Assembly: GCF_001431625.1 (NCBI RefSeq)
Contig: NZ_LLXT01000119.1
Coordinates: 1 to 49,145 of the forward strand
DNA length: 49,145 nt
Reading direction: 5' to 3'
From: Stenotrophomonas geniculata ATCC 19374 = JCM 13324
GTDB taxonomy: Bacteria; Pseudomonadota; Gammaproteobacteria; Xanthomonadales; Xanthomonadaceae
A model generated the notes under the pieces. It made no database searches. It had not been told where the DNA came from and was given only the letters and a program-made list of their open reading frames with translations. The translations under genes were made by a program, and so were the position numbers. Positions 17,982 to 26,844 of this stretch are shown here, one piece after another; within the stretch, counting starts at the first letter, position 1; each line of letters starts with the position of its first letter.

Positions 17982-18476
17982 TCAGACCCCTTCGCCCATC
18001 CGCTCCAGGCCGTCACCGGCCAGGCGCAGGATCAGCTTTTCCAGCAGCTGCTCCTCCTCCTCGCTCAGCACCGACATCAGCTTGCGGGTGATCTCGATCA
18101 CCATCGGCGCGATGGTCTCGTAGACCTCGAAGCCGGCTGCGGACAGCGCCAGCACCGAGCGGCGGCGGTCGTCGCCGTGGGTCTCGCGCTTGATGAAGCC
18201 GCGCTCCAGCAGGCGGGCCACGGCGCGGCTGACCGCCACCTTGTCCATCGCCGTGCGGTCGGAGACCTCGCTGGCCGAGGAGCCCGGGTACAGCGCCAGG
18301 ATGGTGATGACCCGCCATTCGGGAATCGCCAGACCGTAACGATCACCGTATAGCTTGGCGATGTTGCCGCTGACCCGGTTGGACAGCACGCTCAGCCGGT
18401 ACGGCAGGAACTGTTCCAGGTCGAGCAGGACGTGCGAGGCACGCAGGCGGGTCGAGGCGGGATCGGCGGGGCTCAT
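17982..18476 (-). CDS. MarR-family transcriptional regulator
   Basis: 164 aa winged-helix dimer of the MarR type: IPEWRVITILALYPGSSASEVS, DKVAVSRAVARLLERGFI (recognition helix) and the wing HGDDRRRSVLALSAAG. ATG 18476 has AGGTG upstream. It is divergent from hppD with 129 bases between, and the hppD promoter boxes lie in that gap. It therefore likely controls tyrosine/homogentisate degradation, perhaps in response to a pathway intermediate; this is inferred from position. Confidence 0.88.
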   Translation of the reverse strand: MSPADPASTRLRASHVLLDLEQFLPYRLSVLSNRVSGNIAKLYGDRYGLAIPEWRVITILALYPGSSASEVSDRTAMDKVAVSRAVARLLERGFIKRETHGDDRRRSVLALSAAGFEVYETIAPMVIEITRKLMSVLSEEEEQLLEKLILRLAGDGLERMGEGV

Positions 18477-18489
18477 GTTGCGGTGCACC

Positions 18490-18518
18490 TTGCTGGTGGT
18501 TTCAAGTGTAACTATAAG
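18490..18518 (+). promoter_or_regulatory. Predicted hppD promoter
   Basis: TTGCTG at 18490-18495 and TATAAG at 18513-18518 with a 17-base spacer. It would start transcription near 18525, leaving an 80-base leader that holds an inverted repeat (GGTAGG and GACCC at 18520-18534, GGGTC and CCTACC at 18547-18557) and a tandem GTACCGAT (from 18574 and 18585). Confidence 0.6.
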
Positions 18519-18605
18519 GGGTAGGTCCAGACCCTGCATTCTCGCCGGGTCCCTACCTGCCCGCACCTGGTTTGTACCGATGCGGTACCGATTCGGAGCC
18601 ACGCC

Positions 18606-19718
18606 ATGAATACCGCAGTCCCGACCGCCTCGCACCCCAACCCCGGCATGCAGGTCACCACCTTCGAGAACCCGATGGGCATCGACGGCTTCGAGTTCGT
18701 CGAATTCGCCGCCCCGGCCGGCCGTGGCCAGGAGCTGCACGAGTACTTCCGGAAGATGGGCTTCAGCGCGGTGCTCAAGCACAAGCAGCGTTCGATTACC
18801 GTCTATCGTCAGGGCGACGTCAACTTCCTGGTCAATGAAGACCCCGATTCGTTCGCCGCCGACTTCGCCGAGAAGCACGGTCCGTGCGCCTGCGGCTTCG
18901 CCATCCGCTTCAAGAAGCCGGGTCAGGAGGTCTACCAGACCGCACTGGGCAACGGTGCCGAAGCCATTGCCTTCAAGCCGGACAGCAAGGCGGTCAGCGC
19001 CCCGGTCATCAAGGGCATCGGCGATTGCATGCTGTACCTGGTCGACCGCTACGGCGCGGCCGGCAGCATCTACGACGGCGACTACGAGCCGATCGCCGGT
19101 GCCGACCTGCACCCGGTGGGCTTCGGCCTGACCTTCATCGACCACCTGACCCACAACCTGTACTTCGGCAACATGCAGCAGTGGTCGGACTACTACGAGC
19201 GCCTGTTCAACTTCCGCGAGATCCGCTACTTCGACATCAAGGGCCTGAAGACCGGCCTGGTGTCCAAGGCGATGACCGCGCCGGACGGCATCGTGCGCAT
19301 TCCGCTGAACGAATCGTCCGACCCGAAGAGCCAGATCAACGAGTACCTGGACGCGTACAAGGGCGAAGGCATCCAGCACATCGCCTGCTTCACCGAGAAC
19401 ATCTACGAGACCGTCGAAGCGATGCGCGCGCAGGGCGTGGATTTCCTCGACACGCCGGAGACCTACTTCGATGTGATCGACCAGCGCGTGCCGAACCACG
19501 GTGAAGACGTGCCGCGCCTGGCGAAGAACAAGATCCTCATCGATGCCGATCCGGAAACCCACCAGCGCAAGCTGCTGCAGATCTTCACCCAGAACTGCAT
19601 CGGCCCGATCTTCTTCGAGATCATCCAGCGCAAGGGCAACGAAGGCTTCGGCGAAGGCAACTTCACCGCGCTGTTCGAGAGCATCGAACGCGACCAGATC
19701 CGCCGCGGCGTGCTGTAA
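18606..19718 (+). CDS. hppD: 4-Hydroxyphenylpyruvate dioxygenase
   Basis: 370 aa non-heme Fe(II) enzyme converting 4-hydroxyphenylpyruvate to homogentisate in tyrosine and phenylalanine breakdown. Two VOC-type halves; the Fe ligands are the His of FIDHLTHNL, the His of IQHIAC and the Glu of FFEIIQRKG. The C-terminal ligand region NEGFGEGNFTALFESIE is complete. ATG 18606 has GGAG upstream. It is followed by hmgA after 102 bases with two SMAG units between, so the two may be one transcript. Confidence 0.96.
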   Translation: MNTAVPTASHPNPGMQVTTFENPMGIDGFEFVEFAAPAGRGQELHEYFRKMGFSAVLKHKQRSITVYRQGDVNFLVNEDPDSFAADFAEKHGPCACGFAIRFKKPGQEVYQTALGNGAEAIAFKPDSKAVSAPVIKGIGDCMLYLVDRYGAAGSIYDGDYEPIAGADLHPVGFGLTFIDHLTHNLYFGNMQQWSDYYERLFNFREIRYFDIKGLKTGLVSKAMTAPDGIVRIPLNESSDPKSQINEYLDAYKGEGIQHIACFTENIYETVEAMRAQGVDFLDTPETYFDVIDQRVPNHGEDVPRLAKNKILIDADPETHQRKLLQIFTQNCIGPIFFEIIQRKGNEGFGEGNFTALFESIERDQIRRGVL

Positions 19719-19726
19719 GGTCATCG

Positions 19727-19785
19727 GTAGCGCCGGGCCAGTCCCGGCGCCTGCCCATCTGTAGAGCCGGGCCATGCTCGGCTGC
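19727..19785 (+). repeat. Two tandem SMAG units
   Basis: GTAGCGCCGGGCCAGTCCCG at 19727 (to 19751) and GTAGAGCCGGGCCATGCTCG at 19761 (to 19785), both on plus, between hppD and hmgA. Confidence 0.8.
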
Positions 19786-19820
19786 TTTCCGTTCCGGTCT
19801 CGCCGTACCCAGGAGCCCCC

Positions 19821-21128
19821 ATGTCCCCCGCCATCACCGCCCGCGGCTACCAGTCCGGCTTCGGCAACGAATTCGCCACCGAGGCCGTCGCCGGCGCGCT
19901 GCCGGTCGGGCAGAACTCGCCCCAGAAGGTGGCCCACGGCCTGTACGCCGAACAGTTGACCGGCACCGCCTTCACCGCGCCGCGTGGCAGCAATCGCCGC
20001 AGCTGGCTGTACCGGATCCGCCCGGCGGTGACCCATGGCGAGTTCACTCCGTTCGCGCAGTCGCAGTTGCAGTGTGATTTCGGCGCACAGCCGGCCTCGC
20101 CGAACCAGCTGCGCTGGAGCCCGCTGCCGCTGCCGGAGCTGCCGACCGACTTTGTCGAAGGCCTGTACACGATGGGCGGCAACGGTTCGCCCGACGCGCA
20201 TGCCGGCGTGGGCATCCACCTTTACGCTGCCAACCGCGACATGGTCGGCCGCTACTTCTACGACGCCGACGGTGAACTGCTGATCGTGCCGCAGCTGGGC
20301 GCGTTGCGCCTGCTGACCGAGCTGGGCGTGATCGAGATCGAGCCGCAGCAGATCGCGGTGATCCCGCGCGGCGTGCGCTTCCGCGTCGAACTGCCCGATG
20401 GCCCGAGCCGCGGCTACATCTGCGAGAACTACGGTGCGCTGCTGAAGCTGCCCGACCTGGGACCGATCGGTTCCAACGGCCTGGCCAATCCGCGCGACTT
20501 CGAGACCCCGCATGCGGCGTTCGAGGATGTGGATGGCGACTTCGAACTGATCGCCAAGTTCGAAGGCCGCCTGTGGCGTGCGCCGATCGACCATTCGCCG
20601 CTGGACGTGGTGGCCTGGCACGGCAATTACGCGCCGTACCGCTACGACCTGCGTCGCTTCAACACCATCGGTTCGATCAGCTACGACCACCCGGACCCGT
20701 CGATCTTCCTGGTGCTGCATTCGCCCAGCGACACGCCGGGAACCAGCAACATGGACTTCGCGATCTTCCCGCCGCGTTGGCTGGTGGCGCAGAACACGTT
20801 CCGCCCGCCGTGGTTCCACCGCAACATCGCCAGCGAATTCATGGGCCTGGTGCATGGCGCCTACGATGCCAAGGCCGAAGGCTTCGTGCCGGGTGGCGCG
20901 TCGCTGCACAACTGCATGAGCGGTCACGGCCCGGACGCGCCGACCTTTGACAAGGCGTCCAATGCCGATCTGTCCAAGGCCGATGTGATCAAGGACACGA
21001 TGGCCTTCATGTTCGAGACCCGTGCGGTGATCCGCCCGACCGCACAGGCGCTGGCCGCCGGCCACCGCCAGGGCGATTACCAGCAGTGCTGGAACGGCCT
21101 GCGTAACAACTTCCGGTCGTCCCGCTAG
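19821..21128 (+). CDS. hmgA: Homogentisate 1,2-dioxygenase
   Basis: 435 aa Fe(II) cupin enzyme that cleaves homogentisate to maleylacetoacetate, the step after HppD. Typical stretches are [13 protein letters not shown] at the N-terminus, the substrate region with [19 protein letters not shown], and [13 protein letters not shown] with a metal-ligand Glu/His set. Full family length. ATG 19821 has AGGAG upstream. Maleylacetoacetate isomerase and fumarylacetoacetase are not in the window. Confidence 0.96.
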   Translation: MSPAITARGYQSGFGNEFATEAVAGALPVGQNSPQKVAHGLYAEQLTGTAFTAPRGSNRRSWLYRIRPAVTHGEFTPFAQSQLQCDFGAQPASPNQLRWSPLPLPELPTDFVEGLYTMGGNGSPDAHAGVGIHLYAANRDMVGRYFYDADGELLIVPQLGALRLLTELGVIEIEPQQIAVIPRGVRFRVELPDGPSRGYICENYGALLKLPDLGPIGSNGLANPRDFETPHAAFEDVDGDFELIAKFEGRLWRAPIDHSPLDVVAWHGNYAPYRYDLRRFNTIGSISYDHPDPSIFLVLHSPSDTPGTSNMDFAIFPPRWLVAQNTFRPPWFHRNIASEFMGLVHGAYDAKAEGFVPGGASLHNCMSGHGPDAPTFDKASNADLSKADVIKDTMAFMFETRAVIRPTAQALAAGHRQGDYQQCWNGLRNNFRSSR

Positions 21129-21132
21129 CGTG

Positions 21133-21237
21133 GTGGGTGCCGACCTTGGTCGGCACGGATCCTGATCGCATCCACGCATGGCGTGGATCTAGCGAAAGGC
21201 GGTCGTGATGCAGTAGGTCCACGCCATGCGTGGATGC
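21133..21237. repeat. Cluster of three SMAG-like units
   Basis: 21133-21156 plus (GTGGGTGCCGACCTTGGTCG), 21168-21191 minus (stem ATCCACGC / GCGTGGAT), 21213-21237 plus (GTAGGTCCACGCCATGCGTG). They fill the gap between the convergent hmgA and the following minus-strand gene. Confidence 0.78.
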
Positions 21238-21256
21238 TCTCCGCCGGAACTTGCGC

Positions 21257-21793
21257 TTACGCCACTTCGGCGAACGCCTCGCAATGCTCCAGCGGCAACG
21301 CCTCCAGCAGGCGCTGTCGCACGCGTTGGCAATAGCCCTCCGAGGTCAGCCCGGGCAGCATCTGCATCGCTGACTGCAGCCGCTGAAGCACCTCTTCTTC
21401 CGCACGCGCCTGCTGCAGGTCACGGAACAGTGCTGCCGCCTGCGGGTGGCGCTGCATCTCCAATATGCCCAGCACGTAGATGCGCGCGGCCACCAGCGAG
21501 CGGCGACGTTCGATCGCGGGTGCAGCAGGTGTGGCTGCCGGCGGCGTGGGCACCGGCGTTGCTGCGGCTGCGGTCGACGGTGCCGGGGTCGTGGCGCCCG
21601 TGCCGGTGCTCAGGTACCCCGCCTGTACCAGCTGGATGACCATCGCCGGTGCTTCCTGGCCGAGCAGACCGGTCAGGTCGGCAACGGTGCGCTGGCCGTC
21701 GCACAGGATCAGCAGCCGGCGCTGGCGCATGTCCAGCGGCGCGCGGTGGGCCTGCAGCGCGGTTCGGGCGAGATCGGTCTTGCGCGGTTGCAT
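21257..21793 (-). CDS. Unknown protein, winged-helix-like N-terminus
   Basis: 178 aa from ATG 21793; another ATG at 21807 would add MPS. Not recognised as a named family. Residues about 5-60 (RQRRLLILCDGQRTVADL then LVQAGYLS) resemble a small winged-helix module. A Pro/Ala/Thr-rich linker follows (about 60-95), then a helical C-terminal part with two Cys. No signal peptide or membrane segment. Divergent from the lipoprotein gene at 21918. Confidence 0.65.
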   Translation of the reverse strand: MQPRKTDLARTALQAHRAPLDMRQRRLLILCDGQRTVADLTGLLGQEAPAMVIQLVQAGYLSTGTGATTPAPSTAAAATPVPTPPAATPAAPAIERRRSLVAARIYVLGILEMQRHPQAAALFRDLQQARAEEEVLQRLQSAMQMLPGLTSEGYCQRVRQRLLEALPLEHCEAFAEVA

Positions 21794-21917
21794 GGAAGGG
21801 ACGGCATGTCGGTGCTCGCCGAGCCTGAACGAAGGCGATGAAACCGCGATGACAATGCAGCGCCTGCACACCGGATGGGCTAGCGTGCAGCCATCTTCGT
21901 GCCAGGGAACCGCACCG

Positions 21918-22574
21918 ATGAAGCACCTCCCGATTGCTGGTCTGTTGCTCCTTTCGCTCGCCGCCTGCAGTGGCGGCCCCGACAAGCAGGGGGCGGCCGG
22001 CAGCGGCAGCGACACTCCGGCGGAAACCGCCTCGGCGACCGGCCCCGCCCAGTCGACGGATCCTGATCTGGCGGCTCGCCCGGCGAACGACCTCCGCAAG
22101 GACAGTCCAGCCCGCCTGGACGGCTTCGCTGGTGCGAAGCTGGGGGCCGGCATCGCCGACGTGCGCGCCGGCTTCGGCACGCCGCTGCAGGGGCTGGGCA
22201 CCGATGCCGCCGGCAAGCCGCTGCCGGCTGACGATGGCAACGATGGCTGTTACTTCCTGCGCCCGCAGGATGCCGAGGACCCGCGCCTGATGATCGAAGG
22301 CCGCAAGCTGGTGCGCTACGACGTGCGCAGCGCCGCCATCACCGCACCAGGCGGCGGCAAGGTCGGCATGACCCTGGGTGAGCTGCAGGTGCTGTACCCG
22401 GAGCGGGCCGATGTCGGCCCTGACAAGTACGACGAGAAGGCCCAGCACCTGCGCGTTCGCCCGGCGCAGGAGGGCGGGGCGGTGATCGACTTCGCGCTCG
22501 GTGCCGATGGCCGGGTGGGTGCCTGGCGCGTCGGGCAGACCCCGCAGGTCGATTATGCGGAAGGGTGTGGCTGA
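21918..22574 (+). CDS. Putative lipoprotein of unknown function
   Basis: 218 aa. Signal peptide with lipobox SLAAC (lipidated Cys17), then a Ser/Ala/Pro-rich linker to about residue 60. The compact C-terminal domain has repeated GxxxxDVRAGFG and VGMTLGELQVLYP motifs, suggesting two related halves, and two Cys that could pair. Function unknown. ATG 21918 was chosen because it starts the signal peptide. Confidence 0.75.
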   Translation: MKHLPIAGLLLLSLAACSGGPDKQGAAGSGSDTPAETASATGPAQSTDPDLAARPANDLRKDSPARLDGFAGAKLGAGIADVRAGFGTPLQGLGTDAAGKPLPADDGNDGCYFLRPQDAEDPRLMIEGRKLVRYDVRSAAITAPGGGKVGMTLGELQVLYPERADVGPDKYDEKAQHLRVRPAQEGGAVIDFALGADGRVGAWRVGQTPQVDYAEGCG

Positions 22575-22648
22575 TCCTTGATCCACGGCCCAGCCGCGCG
22601 TGCGGGCCAAGCGTAGAATCGCGCCACCACTGCTGGGGGGAGTGCTCG

Positions 22649-23614
22649 ATGATCGCCATTGCCATTGCCTGGTTCCTGTTCGGCCTGCTGCTGCTGGCGC
22701 TGGGCGGGGACTCCATCGTCAAGGCCGTGTCCGGCCTGGCCCAACGTTTCGGGGCCAGCCCGTTCACTGCCGGGCTGCTGCTGCTCGGGGTAACCACCTC
22801 GTTGCCGGAACTGGCGGTCAATGCGCGCGCGCTGGCGGTGGGCCAACCGGAGCTGGCCCTGGGCAACGCGGTGGGCAGCAGCATCGTCAACCTGGGCCTG
22901 ACCCTCGCCGTGGCGGCCATGGCTGCGCCCCTGCTGCTGCGCGCGCGCCTGCAGACGGTGCTGTGGTGGTCGCTGCTGGCGGCGGGTGTGCTGTTGATCC
23001 TGTTCGGGCATGATGGCGGTCTCGCACGTTGGGAGGGCGGCATACTGCTGGCCGGCTTCATCGTGGTGCAGGTGCTGCTGCTGCGCCGTGGCCGCAGCGA
23101 AGGCGCGGCGGTGCAGGCGGCCATTGCCGAATCCGCGCTGAGCCGCACGAGCCTGCCGTTGAACGTGCTGCGCGTGCTGATTGCCGCGTTGACGCTGTAC
23201 TGGGGCGCGCGCCTGGTGGTGGGCGCCGCCGCGGATTTCGGCGTAGCCCTGGGCTGGACGCCCCTGCTGGTCGGCCTGCTGCCGGTGGCGATCGGCACCG
23301 CACTGCCGGAGGTGGCCACCGCCATCGCCGCCGCGCGTCGCGGGCATGGCGACATGGTGCTGGGCCACGTGCTGGGTTCCAGCGTGGTCAACCTGCTGCT
23401 GGTGATTGGTGCGATGGCAGTGCTGCAGCCGCTGGCGTTGCCGGCCTCGTTCGTGCGCCTGGAGCTGCCGGCGCTGCTGGCGTTCGCGCTGGTGCTGTAC
23501 CCGATGCTGCGTGGCGATCTGAAGATCAGCCGTGGCGAAGGCGTGATCCTGCTGGTCGCGTTCGTCGGCTGGCTCGTGCTGGAGCTGCTGCTGGTGGGCG
23601 CACCAGCGTTGTAG
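22649..23614 (+). CDS. Calcium/sodium antiporter-like protein (CaCA, YrbG type)
   Basis: 321 aa inner-membrane cation exchanger. Both inverted alpha repeats are present: GVTTSLPELAVN with GNAVGSSIVNLGL in the first half, and IGTALPEVATAI with GHVLGSSVVNLLL in the second. The acidic residues of these repeats bind the ions in the family. About ten hydrophobic helices. The ATG at 22649 follows a GGGGGG-AG purine stretch. The stop codon TAG is formed by the GTAG head of a SMAG unit. Confidence 0.9.
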   Translation: MIAIAIAWFLFGLLLLALGGDSIVKAVSGLAQRFGASPFTAGLLLLGVTTSLPELAVNARALAVGQPELALGNAVGSSIVNLGLTLAVAAMAAPLLLRARLQTVLWWSLLAAGVLLILFGHDGGLARWEGGILLAGFIVVQVLLLRRGRSEGAAVQAAIAESALSRTSLPLNVLRVLIAALTLYWGARLVVGAAADFGVALGWTPLLVGLLPVAIGTALPEVATAIAAARRGHGDMVLGHVLGSSVVNLLLVIGAMAVLQPLALPASFVRLELPALLAFALVLYPMLRGDLKISRGEGVILLVAFVGWLVLELLLVGAPAL

Positions 23615-23744
23615 ATCCACGCCATGCGTGGATGCGGTTGATTTCGTGCCGACCAACGGTCGGCACCCACCACCGATCACCCGGTGGGTGCCAACCTTGG
23701 TTGGCACTCGCGCAAACAATGCGCCGACCAAGGTCGGCCGCTAC
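23611..23744. repeat. Four SMAG-like units in alternating orientation
   Basis: 23611-23635 plus (GTAGATCCACGCCATGCGTG), 23646-23670 minus, 23684-23707 plus (GTGGGTGCCAACCTTGGTTG) and 23721-23744 minus (GTAGCGGCCGACCTTGGTCG). The cluster fills the convergent gap between the antiporter gene and mrpG; the first unit overlaps the antiporter stop codon. Confidence 0.82.
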
Positions 23745-23749
23745 CGGAT

Positions 23750-24139
23750 TTACCGGCCCTGCGTGGTCTCTTCTTCCCGCACCGGCTCCGGCGGCGGCAG
23801 CTGCTCTTCGGCGGCCGGCTCGTTGCCCGGCAGGCTGGGGCGGGTTTCCATCAGCAGCGACAGCGCGGCCTTGGCCATCATGTGTGCGCTGATCGGCGCG
23901 GTGATGAACAGGAACACGGTGATCAGCAGCTCGCGCGGCTGCGGGTCCTGGCCCAGGAAGATGTGGTAGCAGACCGAGCACACCAGCACGCAGCCCACGC
24001 CCAGCGTGCTGGCCTTGGTCGGTGCGTGCAGGCGCTTGAAGAAGGTGGACAGCTTCACCAGGCCCAGTGCGCCGACCAGGATGAAGAAGCAGCCGAACAG
24101 CAGCAGGATCGACAGGCCGATCTGGATCGCGGTGATCAT
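23750..24139 (-). CDS. mrpG: Mrp-type Na+/H+ antiporter subunit G
   Basis: 129 aa small membrane subunit with three hydrophobic helices (GLSILLLFGCFFILVGALG, the STLGVGCVLVCSV region, LLITVFLFITAPISAHMMA core) and the family stretch FFKRLHAPTKASTLG. The C-terminal 35 residues are a soluble Pro/Glu-rich tail. Last gene of the operon; its ATG overlaps the mrpF stop (ATGA). Confidence 0.93.
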   Translation of the reverse strand: MITAIQIGLSILLLFGCFFILVGALGLVKLSTFFKRLHAPTKASTLGVGCVLVCSVCYHIFLGQDPQPRELLITVFLFITAPISAHMMAKAALSLLMETRPSLPGNEPAAEEQLPPPEPVREEETTQGR

Positions 24140-24420
24140 TCGACGATGTCCCGGCGCAGCACGAACTTGCTCAGCACCACGGTGCTGCCGAAGCCGAGCA
24201 TGGCGATGATCAGCGCGGCCTCGAAGTAGATCGGCGAGTTGAGGTACATGCCGAACAGCATCAGCTCGGCGATCGCGGTCACCGACAGGGTGTCCAGCGC
24301 GAGGATGCGGTCGGGCACGGTCGGCCCGCGCAGCAGGCGCCAGGTGGCCAGCAGCATCGCCAGGCCGACCACGTGCATGCACACCACCAGGGTGGTCTGG
24401 ATGACTTCAAAACCGGTCAT
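24136..24420 (-). CDS. mrpF: Mrp-type Na+/H+ antiporter subunit F
   Basis: 94 aa with three hydrophobic helices and the conserved GPTVPDRILALDTL between helices 1 and 2. Needed for assembly of the hetero-oligomeric antiporter. Overlaps mrpE and mrpG by 4 bases each, so translation is coupled. Confidence 0.93.
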   Translation of the reverse strand: MTGFEVIQTTLVVCMHVVGLAMLLATWRLLRGPTVPDRILALDTLSVTAIAELMLFGMYLNSPIYFEAALIIAMLGFGSTVVLSKFVLRRDIVE

Positions 24421-24923
24421 GGGAAGATCTCCATCAACGGCGCCTCGTAACGGCGCTTGATCGTATCGATCAGGTCCTGTGGGTCCTCCAGGTGCAGCAC
24501 ATGCACCAGCAGGAACTTGCGGTCGTCGCTGAGCGCGGCCGAGACCGTGCCCGGGGTCAGAGTGATCATGCTGGTCAGCGCGGCGATGCCGTGGATGTTG
24601 GCGATGTCCAGCGGCAACCAGATGAAACCCGGGTGGATGTTCTTCTCCGGGCCCAGCACCTGCAGGGCAACGCGGATGTTGGACATCAGGATGTCCCACA
24701 GGGTCACGCACAGCAGTTTCGGCAAAGGGCGCAGAGTGCCGATGCGGGCGAACTCGCGATCCAGGCGCGCGGCGAACAGCGGCACCACCACGCCCAGCAC
24801 CAGCCCCAGCACGATCTGGCCGAGGGTGAAGCTGTCGGACATCAGCAGCCAGAATGCCACCACCATGATGCTGAGCATCGGCGAGGGAATGACGCGGCGG
24901 AACAGGGAGCGCTGGGCGGTCAT
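24417..24923 (-). CDS. mrpE: Mrp-type Na+/H+ antiporter subunit E
   Basis: 168 aa. Two or three N-terminal hydrophobic helices, then a cytoplasmic domain with the family stretches NIRVALQVLGP, TSMITLTPGTVS and HVLHLEDPQ. Four-base overlaps with mrpD and mrpF. Confidence 0.93.
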   Translation of the reverse strand: MTAQRSLFRRVIPSPMLSIMVVAFWLLMSDSFTLGQIVLGLVLGVVVPLFAARLDREFARIGTLRPLPKLLCVTLWDILMSNIRVALQVLGPEKNIHPGFIWLPLDIANIHGIAALTSMITLTPGTVSAALSDDRKFLLVHVLHLEDPQDLIDTIKRRYEAPLMEIFP

Positions 24924-26455
24924 GGCTGGCGGATCTCCGGCGTGGTCGCGCGCAGCTGCTGCACGTACTCGCTGGGGTGCAGCAGCTGTGCGGCGGTGGC
25001 GTCGGTGTAGCGCATCAGTGGGGCGGCGGCCAGGGTCATGCCGATGCCGTAACCCAGCAGCAGGCAGGCGGCGTAGAGCTCGACCCGGCGCAGGCGTGCC
25101 TTGCGCGGCTTCGGTGCCTCGGGATCGACCGGTGGCACGCGCCAGAACAGGCGGATGCCGCCGCGGGTCAGGCCCATGATCACCAGCAGGCTGCTGACCA
25201 GCACCGCCGTCCAGACGGGGGCGGTGTACTGTGCCGGCATGCCAGCCAGCAGCGCGGCCTTGGCCAGGAAGCCGGACAGCGGAGGCAGGCCGGCCACCGA
25301 CACTGCGCCGATCAGGAACAGCACCGCTGGGGTTTCCTTGCCCGGCATCGGTGCCACCACTTCCTTGCGGTCGCTGGCGCCACCACGTCGGCGGCGGATC
25401 AGGTCGGCAATCAGGAACAGCGCGGCGGCGACGAAGCTGCTGTGTGGCAAGTAGTACAGGCCGGCTGACAGCACCTGCGGCGTGCCTACCGAGAAGGCGA
25501 TGAACAGCGTGGCTGCCGACACGATCACCAGGTAGGAGATCAGCACGCGCAGGCGGGTTGCGGCCAGCGCACCCAGGCCACCGAGCACCAGCGTTGCCAC
25601 GCCGGCCCACAGCAGCCAGTCGCGGCCATAGCCGGTCATCGCGCCGGCATCGTCGCCGAACCACAGCATCTGGATGCGCAGCACCGAGTACAGGCCGACC
25701 TTGGTCATGATCGCGAACAGCGCAGCCACAGCGGCCGGCGCGCGCGAATAGGCTTCCGGCAGCCACAGGTACAGCGGCATCAGTGCGGCCTTGGCGCAGA
25801 ACACCAGCAGCAACAGGCCCATCGTCGCCTTCACCAGGGTCAGCTGCGCCGCTGGCACCTCGGCGATGCGCTGCGACAGCTCGGCCATGTTCAGCGAGCC
25901 CAGCGAGGCGTACAGCAGGCCCAGCGCGATAAGGAACAGGGTCGAGGCGGTGACGTTGAACACCACGTAGTGCAGGCCGATGCGCATACGCAGGCCGCGG
26001 CCACCGCTGAGCAGCAGGCCGTAGGAGGCGATCAGCATCACCTCGAAGAACACGAACAGGTTGAAGATGTCGCCGGTCAGGAACGCACCGTTGAGGCCCA
26101 CCAGCTGGAACTGGAACAGTGCATGGAAGTGCGGTGCGCGGCGGTCCCAGCCCGAGCAGGCATGCAGCAGGCAGGGAATGGCCAGCAGCAGGGTGGTCAG
26201 CAGCATCCACGCCGACAGCCGGTCGGCCACCAGCGCGATGCCCAGCCGCGACGGCCAGTCTCCCAGCAGGTAGACGTTGATGTCACCGCTGGCCGTGCTG
26301 GCAAACAGCAGGCCCACCGCCAGGGCCAGCGCCGACAGCGCGGTCCAGGCCACCGCGCGCTGCACTCTGGGGCCATAGCGGCGGTGTTCGACGAACAGCG
26401 ACAGTGCAGCACCCAGCAGCGGAATCAGGATCGGCAGGATCACCAGATGATTCAT
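24920..26455 (-). CDS. mrpD: Mrp-type Na+/H+ antiporter subunit D
   Basis: 511 aa homologue of the proton-pumping NuoM/NuoN subunits with about 14 hydrophobic helices. The helix with the conserved Glu (FVFFEVMLIASYGLLL) and the Lys-bearing LVKATMGLLLLVFCAKAALMP region, both central to proton transfer in the family, are intact. Four-base overlaps with mrpC and mrpE. Confidence 0.94.
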   Translation of the reverse strand: MNHLVILPILIPLLGAALSLFVEHRRYGPRVQRAVAWTALSALALAVGLLFASTASGDINVYLLGDWPSRLGIALVADRLSAWMLLTTLLLAIPCLLHACSGWDRRAPHFHALFQFQLVGLNGAFLTGDIFNLFVFFEVMLIASYGLLLSGGRGLRMRIGLHYVVFNVTASTLFLIALGLLYASLGSLNMAELSQRIAEVPAAQLTLVKATMGLLLLVFCAKAALMPLYLWLPEAYSRAPAAVAALFAIMTKVGLYSVLRIQMLWFGDDAGAMTGYGRDWLLWAGVATLVLGGLGALAATRLRVLISYLVIVSAATLFIAFSVGTPQVLSAGLYYLPHSSFVAAALFLIADLIRRRRGGASDRKEVVAPMPGKETPAVLFLIGAVSVAGLPPLSGFLAKAALLAGMPAQYTAPVWTAVLVSSLLVIMGLTRGGIRLFWRVPPVDPEAPKPRKARLRRVELYAACLLLGYGIGMTLAAAPLMRYTDATAAQLLHPSEYVQQLRATTPEIRQP

Positions 26456-26844
26456 GCGCGGTCCTCGTCCTGGCGCGGCGGCACGCGCTCATCCTGCAGG
26501 TCGTCATCCGGTTCGTGGGCGTCCACGTGGTCGCTGTGGTTGTCGCTGCGGCTGCGCATGGCCAGCACGATGCTCACGGCAGTCATCGCGAAGGCGATCA
26601 CGATCGCGGTCAGCACCAGTGCCTGCGGCAACGGGTCGGTGTAGTTGCCGAGATGGCTGTCCACACCCTCCTGCAGCACCGGCGCCTTGCCCAGCACCAC
26701 GCGGCCACCGGCAAAGATCAGCAGGTTGGTGGCGTAGGACAGGAAGGTCATGCCGAGGATCACATCGAAGCTGCGCGCACGCAGCAGCAGGTAGATGCCG
26801 ATGGCGGTCAGCACGCCGATCGCGGTAGCCAGGGCCAGTTCCAT
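26452..26844 (-). CDS. mrpC: Mrp-type Na+/H+ antiporter subunit C
   Basis: 130 aa NuoK homologue with three hydrophobic helices; FLSYATNLLIFAGGR is the conserved middle part. A charged His/Asp/Arg-rich tail of about 30 residues ends the protein. Start overlaps the mrpA stop by one base (TGATG). Confidence 0.93.
   Translation of the reverse strand: MELALATAIGVLTAIGIYLLLRARSFDVILGMTFLSYATNLLIFAGGRVVLGKAPVLQEGVDSHLGNYTDPLPQALVLTAIVIAFAMTAVSIVLAMRSRSDNHSDHVDAHEPDDDLQDERVPPRQDEDRA

Noticed and set aside
17982..21179. A 1065-codon minus-strand frame across hppD and hmgA
   Set aside because: Antisense to two well-recognised genes. Only the MarR part at the 3' end is coding; long open frames are expected opposite high-GC genes.
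21133..23744. CRISPR array from the repeated units
   Set aside because: The units are palindromes of differing sequence in alternating orientation with irregular spacing, and no cas genes are present.
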